Positions 12,248 through 23,634 of a DNA stretch of 64,000 nucleotides are shown here, in pieces (the first letter of the stretch is position 1; each line of letters opens with the position of its first letter). The DNA comes from Cannabis sativa (lineage: Eukaryota; Streptophyta; Magnoliopsida; Rosales; Cannabaceae). Below the pieces are notes generated by a model, which was not told the origin of the DNA, searched no databases, and saw only the letters and a list, made by a program, of their open reading frames with translations. The stretch is taken from positions 76,650,969 to 76,714,968 of the forward strand of contig NC_083605.1 of NCBI RefSeq assembly GCF_029168945.1. The letters are read 5' to 3'. Both the position numbers and the translations under genes were made by a program.

Positions 12248-12494
12248 GTGATATTTCTTCTCTATGGCCTATAACTAGGTACTTCTGCATTCAGCTTCAG
12301 CCCTTACGGTAATGATTTTTCTCCCTTTGAATATATGTTTATATGTACTTTGGTTTTTGGTCAATAATATTTTCCTATTGACATGAATTTAGATAATCAG
12401 ATGAGTTCATTTATTATGAACCAGCAAAAATACATACAAACTGGCAAGATGAACTAACAAAAATACATTCAAACTGGCAAGATAGGAAGCTTTT

Positions 12495-12553
12495 GACGAG
12501 TCGATGGTCATCGCCGCCTACCAAAAATAGGCGGTCGGGTGCTGCGACTCGTC
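12495..12553. repeat. GC-rich hairpin in AT-rich spacer
   Basis: Perfect 9-bp outer arms, gacgagtcg (12495-12503) and cgactcgtc (12545-12553), enclose perfect 7-bp inner arms, ccgccta (12514-12520) and taggcgg (12528-12534), around a short A-rich loop. The GC content stands out strongly from the surroundings. The function is unknown. Confidence 0.7.
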
Positions 12554-13328
12554 TAGTTGCTTAGATGTCTAAAATGAAAGTTTAAGTTTAGGAATGATGT
12601 TTCTCTTCTCTAATACACATTAGTGTAATTCCATATTATGAGTATATTCTTCTTCAAATGCTAGTAGCTAAAGTACTTTGTTGACTATTTCAGGTTTTTT
12701 TTTTTTTTCATTTTGAGTAGTTGGTTTGTGTGTTTGTTGGGATTTGTCTGGTTGGTTGGTGAGAAAATGAGGGGAAATCCAAGTGGGCAAAGAGCTAATT
12801 ACTGGATTTGATAGGTGCTCATGAAAATTGGTGAAAAAGAAGAAAAGAAAAAATCAAACTTTTATTATGACACATGAAAATCATATAATTTCAAAATGAT
12901 CAACATTTGCTTATTTTGATTCTTTTCATTCTGAACAAAAAATTCTCCTGTTTTTTTTTTAATATATGAATAATAATTATTAAAGGTGTAATTATTTTCT
13001 TAGAAATATGTTCAATATTTATTTTGTATAAGAATAATACAATATGAATTCTATGTAAATTGTGGGTGAGTATTATGTAAACTTAAATGCTAAAAGTGCT
13101 CAACATTATAAATAAATGTTATAATATTGTTATTGTGTTATCATATTATATCTAACATATTTTTATTTTTTTTGATAAAATGTTTTTTTTTTTTTTTTTT
13201 TTTGAAAACAAATTTTGATAAAATGTTTAAAGGTACAATATTGCTTAATATAACAAAGTGTAACATTGTTATTGGTTTGATACAATATAATATATTGCAC
13301 CTAATGTGAATATATATTTTTTATTTGT

Positions 13329-13659
13329 TAATTAAGATTTTTGCCTTTTGAATTTTGAAACTGTTAAAAATTTCTTTCTACATTATTAAGACTATTCGAT
13401 TTGTGGATTTTTATCTAATTTTAGTAAAAAAAGTCTAATATGGATGAAAGTTCAGAAGGCATAATTTCACACATGTCAAAATTCAAGAGGCATGATTTAG
13501 TAAATATTAAAATTTGAGGAGCATAAATTAGTAAAATTTAATGAAATTGGATAAAAGTTTTTAAATTAACGATCTCAATAGTTCAAGGAAAAATTTTAAC
13601 AGTCAAAAAAATTTCAATTATAATTTAGTACATGTCAAAATTCAAAGATAAAAAATAAT
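13329..13659 (+). mobile_element. Foldback element family F1, copy A
   Basis: It has the F1 arrangement: a start like attaagatttttgcc, then a Ser-less AT-rich arm ending tctaattttagta, the core tctaatatggatgaaagttc, and an inverted right arm ending near aaaaaataata. It is diverged from copies C, E and G. Confidence 0.6.
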
Positions 13660-14580
13660 AAACAGTGATAAAGTACCATTCTCAATTTGGAAAAAATTAG
13701 CTGAAAAATAAATCACAAGTTATTATTATTATTTTTTTTTTGAAATGAAATCACAAGTTATTATTTTCACGTGATTATTGCAGAAACAAACAGGTGAGAT
13801 GGGGTACCATTAATTCTCAACTTTCACTTAATTATTAGAACTGTTCATGGATGGGCTCTATTTTTTATTATTAACACATGCCCATTATTTTATTATATTA
13901 TTTTTTTTAGGAATGGCATTATTTTATTATGATATTATATGTAGATATTTTTTTCTTCTAACTTCAAAATCAATACATTTTATGAGAAATTTATAAAATA
14001 TATTATAATGCTAAAATTAGTGTTCACAATATATTATATGTGTATGGTAAAATATTTAAACTGTATTTTTTGCATCTTAAATTAATCCAAAAATACGAAG
14101 TAATACACTATTCATGCATGATAAATTAACACCATCTACCTAATATGTACATTATGAAATAATTAAAGTGAGTGTTCATTGTAGCCTAGGAACAACATTT
14201 TTAATTATTGAGAAAAACAAAATTATTAAGCATAAATAGAGAAACTAGTAATTAAAGAAGTAGAAGAAGAAGGCATAGTTTGAATTATTAGTTTATAGAA
14301 AAGATCCAAATTAGTGTAATTAAGTTAATCAAAAAAATTAATTATTACACATAAATTAATATTAAAGTAGTGGAGTGGACCTACTCCATGTCCTTTACCT
14401 CCATCAAGAAACTTCGAGGAAATTTCCTTGATTTGAATTTAATAGATGACCCTACATACATATAATTCAAGTGGTCCTATACTCCTACACCTAGTGTAAT
14501 AAAATATATAAATATATATATATATATTTTGATTTAAACGTTTATATATTACATCAACGTATATATATATAGTCAATTGA
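13660..14580. other. AT-rich spacer, nothing recognised
   Basis: No ORF, repeat boundary or gene-like base composition was recognised. An (AT)n run lies at about 14508-14528. Confidence 0.4.
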
Positions 14581-14835
14581 GATTTTTGTTTTCTAATTAG
14601 GTGATTAATGTGTTAAATGATACTCTTTAAATTTTAATATCTACTAAATCATACTCCTTAAATTTTAACATGTATTAAATTATACTCTATGAACTTTCAT
14701 CTATGTTAGAATTTTCTTATTAAAATTAGACAAAAGTCTTCAAATCTAACAATCTCAATAATTCAGAGAAAATTTTTAATAACTTTAAAAGTTGAAAAAA
14801 TATAATTTAATACATATGGAAACAAAACTTTTAAT
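14581..14835 (-). mobile_element. Foldback element family F1, copy B (shortened)
   Basis: The core atgaactttcatctatgtta is the reverse complement of the F1 core, so this copy lies in the opposite orientation. The right arm ttagacaaaagtcttcaaat, then aacaatctcaataattcag, is conserved. Part of the central region is missing. Confidence 0.55.
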
Positions 14836-14866
14836 CAGTCAAAATATATATGCTGTAAGGACAGGG

Positions 14867-15055
14867 CCGATCCTAGGCATAGGCTGGCTAGGTTCGCGCT
14901 TAGGGCTCACTCATTTTAGGAGCCCAAATTAAAAAAATACATTTTAAAAAATATACATTTTTTTTAATAATTTTTAAAAATATTATTTATCTTTATAGTA
15001 AGGGTCCAAAAATTTTCTTTTGCTTATAGTCTATTTTAACTCAGGGCCGTCTAGG
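14867..15055 (+). mobile_element. hAT-like MITE 'CAGGGCCG' family, copy 1
   Basis: It begins cagggccgatcctaggcata, has an internal run agggctcactcattttagg, and ends near cagggccgtctagg. The layout matches the element at 27341-27530, which has a clear 8-bp duplication. No duplication could be fixed for this copy. Confidence 0.5.
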
Positions 15056-15845
15056 ATAATATATATAGGATAATATATATATATATATATAATTATTAAT
15101 TACAAATAAATTAAAGAAGGAATCAAAAATTATAAATTAATAACCCCATAATCAATATATATTATTATCTTCTACCTATATTTATATCTACTTTTGTTAG
15201 TGTTTTCTTCTTATGTTAATTATTTGTTGTTCTCCATATATATTTAATTGTTTATTCTTTATACTATATATATGCTGTTTAAAATAAAAGTAGCCTCCAA
15301 TTCACTAAAATATTATGTTCGAATTTTTGTCACATCACAAAAAACAACAAGTATATATATAATTTTAGAATTTTTATTTTATTTTTTAAATGATAAATTA
15401 GACCTTATATTTTTAAAATAATATTTTTTATAAAAATAAAAAATTAATAAGAATCCCATTTAAAATTATTATGATAAAATAGGTATGTTCTTCTAGTATA
15501 AATTATCTTCAAGTTGTTTATATTAAGAAAAAAATTACTAAAAATTAATGTGAGATTATTATTTTGTACTATTTTAAAAAATACAAACTCTAATTTATCA
15601 TTTTCTAAAATAAATGGTCCAATTATTAATTTTTATAAACTACAAATTCAAAAGTATTTATCTTATATTTTATTCTGTTTTATCTTGAAAATTTAAGAGA
15701 GACAGAGACAAGAGAGAGCTATACTAAACTATGCATTGTATTTGTATGGCATTAAGTACTGTCTTAGTCTTGATGAGTTAACACCTTCCTTAACAGAAAT
15801 TAAATGGAATGATCTATATATATGTTGTGTTATTATATTTATTAG
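15056..15845. other. AT-rich spacer, nothing recognised
   Basis: It contains (AT)n tracts near 15059-15092 and degenerate AT-rich DNA. No gene or element boundary was recognised. Confidence 0.4.
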
Positions 15846-15857
15846 ATGATATATATA

Positions 15858-16256
15858 ATGGGGTTGGGAATAGTGATAGGAGCTATGAAGATGAAGATGG
15901 TGGTGGTGAGTTGGCAATCGTCGGCGGCATCGGCGCAAAGGGCGGCGATGTTGGGTGGTTTGATGGTGCCATTGGGTGTGAAGGTGTTGTTGAAGATGAA
16001 AGTGTTTCGGTTAAGATATTGGGAGGTAATTGATGAGTCAAGGTTACTTTTTTTTCAATTGGGTCACATTTTAGTTACTACTTATGATGAAAATAGTGAT
16101 GAAAATAGTAATGGTCAGTCTTCTATTTGTAGTAGATTTTTAAGGGCTTTTGGTTTGATTTATCAAAGACTTGTTAGTACTTCATCTCCAAATTCTGATG
16201 AATTAGCAGCTCATCACCAAGATAGCTTTAATACTCTTTCTATGGTTGCCCTTTAA
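15858..16256 (+). CDS. Hypothetical small protein (uncertain)
   Basis: An intronless ORF of 132 codons from ATG 15858; an in-frame ATG at 15846 would add four residues. It stands out from the very AT-rich surroundings by its GC-richer first half. The N-terminal part is hydrophobic and basic (MGLGIVIGAMKMKMVVVSWQ, then LGGLMVPLGVKVLLKMKVFR). The C-terminal part is acidic and polar (TTYDENSDENSNGQSS) and ends QDSFNTLSMVAL. I recognise no domain. Another frame overlaps it at 15809-16033, so either or neither may be real. It is bounded on the right by a (TTC)n and an (AT)n microsatellite. Confidence 0.35.
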   Translation: MGLGIVIGAMKMKMVVVSWQSSAASAQRAAMLGGLMVPLGVKVLLKMKVFRLRYWEVIDESRLLFFQLGHILVTTYDENSDENSNGQSSICSRFLRAFGLIYQRLVSTSSPNSDELAAHHQDSFNTLSMVAL

Positions 16257-16258
16257 TT

Positions 16259-16322
16259 AATTCTTCTTCTTCTTCTTCTTCTTCTTCTTCTTCTTCTCTT
16301 TAAGTTACTCTTAACTTCTACT

Positions 16323-16357
<35 letters not shown>
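16259..16357. repeat. (TTC)n and (AT)n microsatellites
   Basis: About 13 TTC units run from 16261 to 16299, and an AT run of about 30 bases follows at 16326-16356. Confidence 0.9.
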
Positions 16358-16359
<2 letters not shown>

Positions 16360-17044
16360 TGTATTTATTATAGATGGATTCATGTATAGCAAAATAATCT
16401 CCTTGGAGTGATAATGAATCAAGTTTTGATGTGTGTTAATTTATTTATATACTTAATTATATTGTGCCATAGATCTACTTAATTAGAGTGAGAAATTACT
16501 AGATAGTGTATTTAACATTTTTTTTTTTTACTTTTTGATAGATATTATATATTATTATATGAAAGTGATTATACATTAAAACAAAAATAAAATAAGAAGA
16601 AGAAGAAGAAGAAAAATTTGGGGTAGCTAAATATATAAATGGTTATTAGTTAAATAGTTAGTTATTTGATGAAATGGACATGTCTCTTAATAATAATCAC
16701 TAGTATTATCTTAGATTTTGATAGAATCTTAATTAGAAAGAAAAAAAAAAATAGTTCCCATATTACAAATGTTAACTAATAATTATTTGAGAAGAATTAG
16801 GACTAAAGAATAAAAGATACATAAAAAATAGAATCAGAGTTTCATTCAACTAATAAGTAAGTTTTAGGCTCCATTTGTTTAAACTTAATAAGAGTTTAGA
16901 TCTTATTGAATCAGATTTTGAATTATTAAGTGCATTTATTTTTTTTTCTTTATTAATTACTTTTTTCTACTTATTTCAGTGTTTAAATTCAGATATCATA
17001 TCTTACTATTAATATTTAGATGTCTGGATTAAAAAAAATAAAGC
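16358..17044. other. AT-rich spacer, nothing recognised
   Basis: No gene and no clear element boundary. A short GAA run lies near 16593-16612. Confidence 0.4.
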
Positions 17045-17438
17045 TAATTAGCAATTTTTTCCCTCGAATTTTGATATGTACTAAATTATGCCCTTTAAAC
17101 TTTTTTGGCCGTTAAAAATTTCCCCTGAACTATTAAGATTGTTAGATTTAAGGACTTTTATCTAATTTTAGTAAAAAAAAAATTTAACATGGATGAAAGT
17201 TCAAGGAGCATGATTTAGTACATATCAAAGTTTTAGGAACATGATTTGGTAGATATCAAAGTCTGGGGAGCATGGTTTAGTACATAAACAATCACTAAAA
17301 CAGTAAAATTAAATGAAATTAGACAAAAGTCCTTAAATCTAACAATCTCAATAGTTCAGGAGGAATTTTTAACGGCCAAAAAAGTTCAGGAAGCATAATT
17401 TAGTATATGTTAAAGTGTAGGGGAAAAAATTACTAATT
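17045..17438 (+). mobile_element. Foldback element family F1, copy C (well preserved)
   Basis: Long imperfect inverted arms. The left arm runs from taattagcaatttt through actaaattatgccctttaaa and ggccgttaaaaatttcccct to aggacttttatctaatttta. The right arm reads the reverse complement through tagacaaaagtccttaaatc and aacggccaaaaaagttcagg to aaaattactaatta. The core between the arms contains aacatggatgaaagttcaag and agtctggggagcatggttta. No coding capacity. Confidence 0.75.
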
Positions 17439-17674
17439 AGACAAAAAATAAATACACATTTATATAGGTAACTAACATAAAAGATTAAAATGATAAAAAA
17501 AACAAAGACTTAAATAACTTTAATTCATTATTTAACAGTAAGGTGTCTGTGTGAGAAAAAAAAAAAAAAAAGACATTTTCTTAAATGTCATAGTGTGGGG
17601 TTTACGGATACACTTTTATTTGTTTAGATATTTAGAATAATTTTTAAATTCAATTTTTTATGGATACTTTTGCG

Positions 17675-18288
17675 TAGGGGTGTTCACGGATTGGTTTGGT
17701 CCGGATTTTCATAAGTTTTGAACCAAACCAGTATAACAGTTTTTTCAATTTTAAAAACCGAACCAGACCAAAAAATTTCTCAAACCAAACCAAACCAAAC
17801 CATTAAGAACGGTTTGGTTTGGTTCGAAACCACAGTTTATGTGGAATTGATAATTATTCATATTTTTTTAGTAATTGTACTATCTTTACTAAGTTTTTAA
17901 TTTTATTTTTCAAAATATATATTTAACATGATAAGTAATAGATCTATGAGATATAAATAATGTTATAAAAATATTCTCAAAAGTCAAACATAACATGAAA
18001 ATCTAAAATTTATGCAATAAAAAACTTGACACACAAAAAAGTTTTAAATTATAGATATAGTCATATATATATATAAAAAAAATATATAAATTAATTATTT
18101 GTTATAAACGGTCCGGTCCGGTTTAACCATTAATTATATATTACGAACCGCAACCGAACTATTACGATGTAAATGGTCCGGATTGACCAAACCATTAAAA
18201 ACGGTTTCTCTAGTTACGGTTTACAATGGTTCGGATTGTAGTGGTCCGAATTAAAACTGCGGTTTCCCGGTTTATATGAACACCCCTA
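17675..18288. mobile_element. hAT-superfamily MITE with 8-bp duplication
   Basis: Terminal inverted repeats taggggtgttca and tgaacacccctа-type ends are flanked by the perfect 8-bp direct repeat cttttgcg (17667-17674 and 18289-18296). The interior is rich in ggtttggt / accaaacc and gtccgg motifs and has no ORF of interest. The end sequence and 8-bp duplication are typical of plant hAT MITEs. Confidence 0.9.
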
Positions 18289-18296
18289 CTTTTGCG

Positions 18297-18825
18297 TGTA
18301 ACAAACACTTTGAACCGAATATATTTGGGCCGGACCAAATCTACATGTTTACATTGATAGATTTGTTTTGTTGTTAAATAAGAAATAAAAAATTAATAAT
18401 GGGTTTCTCATTTTGTTTTTTTTGATAAATAAGAAATAAAATGATGGAATATGTTTTTTTTTTCTTCTTAAATGAAAGGGATTATTTCACAAATATACAA
18501 AAATAATTACAAAATTACGGTTGTACGGAAATTTAAATATTTTTACGATTTTTTTTTTATTTTATTTATAGAAAATACGGTTTTTTTATGTTATACTCTT
18601 GTTAATTTTTTGTTATTTGTATATAATTTTTTGTTATTGTTGGATATTATTTTTCTGTTACTTTTATGTAGTTTTCTTATTATTTTCGTGTTATTTTTAT
18701 AGAAAATCGTAAAAATATATATATAAAAAAATCTTAAAACCTAAAAATGTTAAAAAAAATTTACAAAAAATTATGTTTTATGTAATTATCCCTAGATGAA
18801 ATCTCAAACAAAAATTTTTGGGGTA
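18297..18825. other. AT-rich spacer, nothing recognised
   Basis: Contains T-rich tracts and no gene. Confidence 0.4.
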
Positions 18826-19079
18826 AGTTGAAAAATGTCTTTTTTATTAATCAATTAATCAAATTTACTTCTAATTTTTATTTAATTGAAACATATCTCT
18901 TTCTATATATAGTTTACCCAAAATACCCTGACATAAGTGAGTCACATGGAGAGTATCTTAAAGTGACAGGAGTAAAATTGGTACAATATTTAAAAAAAAA
19001 TAAATAATAGAATTTAAAAAATTGGTAAAAATAAAAGAAGACAATATAAAAAAAAAAATATAGAGTCTAATTTCCTCAA
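18826..19079 (+). repeat. 260-bp repeat R, left copy
   Basis: Begins ggggtaagttgaaaaatgtc and ends agagtctaatttcctc. It is repeated in inverted orientation at about 23366-23634 and flanks the MULE-like element 19171-23094. It contains the marker sequences cccaaaataccctgacataa and aagtgacaggagtaaaattg. Confidence 0.75.
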
Positions 19080-20308
19080 ATCTTCGTGGGGAGCAGTCCA
19101 AGTTTGGGTGGGGAGGGGGAATAGGCCCACGGCCCTTATCTTGGCCCAAATGTGTTTTTAGATTTTTATTGGGCTATTTACAAAAATATGGGAAAAGAAA
19201 TTAAAGTTTTGATAGATATGGCATGCAAACTTAATTGCATTAAATATGGCATTTTTTAAAAAAAAACTTTAAAATATGGGAAAAATTTTATAAATAAAAA
19301 AGAATGCCATAAAAAACTATAAAATTGTGATTCATTTTTTATCATATAAAATAACCAGTTATTTACATAAGTACTGTAACTATATATAAAAAAAAAATTA
19401 ACAAACAAAAAAAAACTATAAAAGCTAAAACAATAGTAATATAATTTTGTTAAGGCAATAAATTAAGACAACAGTTTATTCTAAGCAATAAAATTTACAT
19501 ATTTTTAATAAGCTCAAAAACTTATCATCAACCCACTATCAAAACTAATACCAACACAATACTAATATTAAAACCAGTTAAAAACTTCTCAAAAACTCCA
19601 ATACTAGACCATCAACACACTACCAAAACATTCAATATCCACTAAAGAATAATATTAGCCACAAAAGAAGTAGAAAATATATAGAATGAGTGTAAATTGC
19701 TAGAGGTGTTATCTTGATAAAAAAAAACCAGTTATGTTATGGATGTCAAAAATTATAAATAAATTTTACATGCTTATATTCTAGATATTGTATGGAATAT
19801 TGAACAAATCAAATACAATACCAAAATAAAATTAGTTAAAAACTTCTCAAAAGCTCCAAGATTTAATCATCAACTCAGTACACTATCCAAAATAGTCATT
19901 ATCCACTAGAATAAAATATTAGCCGCAAAAAGAGTAGAAAATAAAATGAGAATATTCGCTGAAGTTGTTATCATTGTCAGATTATTGTTAAAAAATTTGT
20001 TGAAGTTGTCTTCATAGCTGGAAAGTCACCATTGTTAGAAATTGGAGTTGTCATCGGTGTTAGACGTTGGAATTTGATACACTGAAACCAGTTACAATAA
20101 TCAGCTAGTTAAAACTATAATTGAGAAACCACTTATTTAAACCAACCGAATCAAAAACTAAAATATTAGAGGCAGTTATATAAAACAACAAAAGTAATAA
20201 CTAAATAGGAAAACCAGTTACCAATGCAACCTAAAACAATCAAAAGATAAATTAAATATAAAAACTAGTTTTCTTAAAAAAAAAAAAAAAACCAAAACAA
20301 AACAAAAC

Positions 20309-20505
20309 TAACAATTAAATTGCATTGCAGAAACTAGTTATATTAGATAAATTGAAACATAAAAACTAGTTCTTAGAAAAAAAAAAATAACAATTAAATT
20401 ACAGAAACCAGTTATATTAGATAAACTGAAACATAAAAACTAGTTCTTAGAAAAAAAAAATAACAATCAAACTGCAGAAACCAGTTACATTAGATAGCTA
20501 ATTAA
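20309..20505 (+). repeat. Three tandem copies of a ~75-bp unit
   Basis: Units start near 20309, 20388 and 20461. Each has taacaat(t/c)aaa, cagaaac(c/t)agtta, attagata and, in the first two, acataaaaactagttcttag followed by an A-run. The array lies within the MULE-like element. Confidence 0.75.
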
Positions 20506-22539
20506 ACAAAACTAACAATTAATATAGAAACAAAAACATAAGAAGCCTAAAACAATAAAATGATATATTGAAACACGAAATAGCTAATCAATTAAAAAAA
20601 TTAAAACATATCACAAGATAATTCTTAACATATAAATAAATTTAAATTATTGAAACTAGTTATGTTAAACAACCAATTAAAAAGTGACACAGAAAAATTA
20701 GTTACATAAAGTAAGTACATTACGTAAATCTGACACAGTAAAACCAGTTTTTTAAAATAACAAAAGAAAAAATGAAACTTAAACCTCAATTATGTAAAAT
20801 AACATACCAACAATTAAACACAGAAATCAATTATTTAGTACAACCAACTAAAAAATTGAACATTCACGAGAAGATAAATTAAAATAAATTAATATATTTT
20901 TTTAAAAAAAAATGCATACCAAAGATGAATCCTTAAAATTTGGATCATATTCATTTTTTTTCTTTTTTCTTGTGAATAACCTTCCTAAGAATTTTAATTT
21001 TAATTAGAGGAAGTTTCTTCTCAGAATCAACACTTGAATCTTTAGCAACATCTTTCATTGTATCCTTATTAGAGGAATCATATTCCATTTGAACAAAAGA
21101 CAAAAAATAAACTAAAACCAGTTTCATCTTACAACAACAATTAATATTATACAAAACCCAACAAAAATGAGTTTTGTCACACAAAACAATGAAGTGTGAG
21201 AACCAGCTTCGAGCCTAGAAATAAAATAATAAAATAAAACATAAAATAAAAATATACAATAACATCAAAAAAATGAAACAACCCCATTACATAACCCTTA
21301 AAATCTATGAAACCAATGTCAAATTTGTAAAGCATGTGAAACCAGTTCTGCATTTGTGAACCATGTGAAACCAGTTTCGACTATATGAAAAATCATAACA
21401 AAAACATAAATGATAAACAATAAAAGTTAACTGAAACTAATTTCATTAGAAACCAAATGAGAAAAAAAAAATTACACACACATATACAAAAAATAAAAAA
21501 TATTGATCACAAATTAATATAATCAAAGCAACACACAATACACAACAATAATCTAAAAACAAAATATAGGTGTGAAAACAAGTTTTAAGCCTCATTACAG
21601 AACCCTCAAAACCCGTGAAACAGGTTTCAAACTTGTGAACCCTGCTAAACCAGTTTTGACCCTATGAAAAATCATAGCAAAATTTGTGAAATCATAACAA
21701 AACCAGTTTCTGCAATATCAACATAATAGATTTAAATCACTTAGCATAATGTCAATTATGCCAAGGACCCTTAGAGCAGCAAAACTTAACCAGAGACAAG
21801 CAAACCAAACTAATAAATTTCACACAAGCAAACCAGCCCTCTGAAATACACAAACTAATAAATTTCACAACAAAAAACACAAACTCAATATCTTTCTATC
21901 TAACAACATGAACAAACTTGTTCTTGTTGTTCTACAACCACAACTAGGCTATATAGTAAATAATAGATTAATTAGTCATTTTATGAATCAGTCTGACATT
22001 GTAACATTCTTTCTGTTGCATCATGCATGTATGAAGTGGACTCTAAATATCAAAGGTAATACTATAAAATGATTTATAGACATTTCCATACAAAATAATC
22101 TTGAATAAAAGTTATACAAACAAACTCCTAATTGTCATGGTGAGGAAATAATTACGTGCACAATGACATAATTATTCAAAATACATGTTCTAAACAGTAG
22201 GCAGATTACATTGAGAAAAAAGCAAAGTCTATAGACAAACATTAAACAACTCAAAATTAGTGAAATCAATCTCAAAACCGAAACTGAATACCTGTTGGAG
22301 CTTGGAGGAGTACCCAAATTGCTGAAACGGAAGCAAATACAGAATCCTTGCTAATGATTCGACAAGCAAATTAAAAGTACATAAAATTAACTCAGTCCCA
22401 AGTCTTAAAAATTGAGCAGGCAGATCAATACAAATACTTGCTCAAAAAAATTACAGAAATAAACAAAAATCAAACAAAACAATTAGCTCTACTCACTTAA
22501 ACATTGATTCAAGCTTAAAAACAAAAATACCAGGTGAAG

Positions 22540-22862
22540 ATTCATGAGAGAGAGGCCGAAGCTGTGTGGTGCCGACTGCGGAGAGAAGAGGAGCTGTGTG
22601 GTGCGGACTGGAGAGAAGGAAGAGGAGCTGGGTGGTAGAGAAATGGAGAGAGATCGACTGCGGGTGAGAAGCGCAGAGAGAGAGAGAGAGAGAGGTGAAC
22701 GACGGAGTTTGGGAGAAGCTTGTAGAGAAGGCAAAAGGCAGTAGCGGTTGTCGAGAAGGGATTTGGTCACCGGAGATCGCACTGATCGGTGGTCAGAGAG
22801 AGAGAGAGAAGAAAGGAGAGAGGCAGCGATTGAGCGGTGTGGCCTTCAGTTTCAGTCCGATT

Positions 22863-22909
<47 letters not shown>

Positions 22910-22910
22910 G
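22540..22910 (-). other. GC-richer CT/GA block, possible captured leader or first exon
   Basis: This block lies just inside the right end of the MULE-like element and is much richer in GC than its surroundings. It ends with a long (GA)n run at about 22866-22906. On the minus strand it reads as a CT-rich leader followed by a short frame starting ATG AAT CTT CAC CTG and a gtatttt that could be a splice donor near 22530. Two partial copies of gagctgtgtggtg lie about 40 bp apart. It may be a remnant transposase leader or a captured host segment; the identity is unknown. Confidence 0.35.
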
Positions 22911-23365
22911 TTTAGGGTTGAGATTGTAATTCTTTTTACCTATGGGATTTAAAAATTTAATTTATAAAAAAGTGGCAAAAAGAAATACCATAAAAAACTT
23001 TAAATTGGACAAATACCATATAAGGGTGGTAAAGTTAAAAAAGCCATATTTATCAAAGTTTTGTATAGAATCCCATATTTGGTGTAATTTTCACATTTTT
23101 ATTTTATTCTATGAGGTGTATTACTTAAAACATCTATAATTGCCAAATCTTATAGAGTTGTCAAATAAGTGATGTAATCCTATATATTTTGATATTTTCG
23201 CAAAATATTATTCTTCATGTATTAAAAGTTGTACTAAATTTAATTTTACTTTTAATTAGAATTGATCTTGAAATTTAGTGGGTCATAAAAAAAAAAAAAA
23301 TTCGTGCCCTTATTTAAAATAAAATATGGTATTTTTTAAAATTAATAAAAAAATATGTAACTTTA

Positions 23366-23634
23366 AAGAGGAAATTACACTCTATACCCTTTTTATATTG
23401 TCCTCTTTTATTTTTACCCTCTTTTTTAAAGTCTATCACTTTTACCTCTTTTTTTTAAACATTGTACCAATTTTGCCCCTGTCACTTCAAGATACTTTCT
23501 ATGTGACTCTCTTATATCAGGGTATTTTGGGTACAATACATATAAAAAGAGGTATGTTTCAATTAAATATAAAATTAGAGACAAATTTGATCAATTGATT
23601 AATAAAAGTGTTATTTTTCAGCTTACCCCAACTT
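23366..23634 (-). repeat. 260-bp repeat R, right copy (inverted)
   Basis: The reverse complement of the copy at 18826-19079. It starts aaattacactctataccc and ends ttcagcttacccca. The shared markers are caattttgcccctgtcactt and tatcagggtattttgggt. Confidence 0.75.

Larger units (their letters stand above)
11268..13328. other. AT-rich intergenic DNA with a MITE and a GC-rich hairpin
   Basis: No gene was found. It contains the 3' flank of the SAM-fold gene, a palindromic MITE (about 11857-12247), a GC-rich hairpin (12495-12553), and T/A homopolymers including a long T-run at about 13183-13203. Confidence 0.5.
19171..23094. mobile_element. MULE-like non-autonomous element, 3.9 kb, 9-bp duplication
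   Basis: The ends are inverted over roughly 80-100 bp. The left end contains aaaaatatgggaaaagaaat and agttttgatagatatggc; the right end read backwards contains ccaaatatgggattctatac and actttgataaatatggc. The element is flanked by the 9-bp direct repeat atttttatt (19162-19170, 23095-23103), the length typical of Mutator elements, although an AT-only repeat is weaker evidence. No transposase is encoded. The interior has accagtt-rich DNA (19.5-21.7 kb), a 3-copy ~75-bp repeat (20309-20505) and a purine-rich, GC-richer block (22540-22910). Confidence 0.7.

Noticed and set aside
12490..12560. Hammerhead ribozyme suggested by tgacgagtc in the hairpin
   Set aside because: The rest of the core (ctga box with the correct first base and a gaaa box followed by a stem) is not present.
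20309..20505. CRISPR-like repeat array
   Set aside because: The units are contiguous tandem repeats without unique spacers in plant nuclear DNA.
22489..22952. Overlapping ORFs on both strands in the GA/CT-rich block as genes
   Set aside because: They are open because of low-complexity GA/CT sequence and have no domain.
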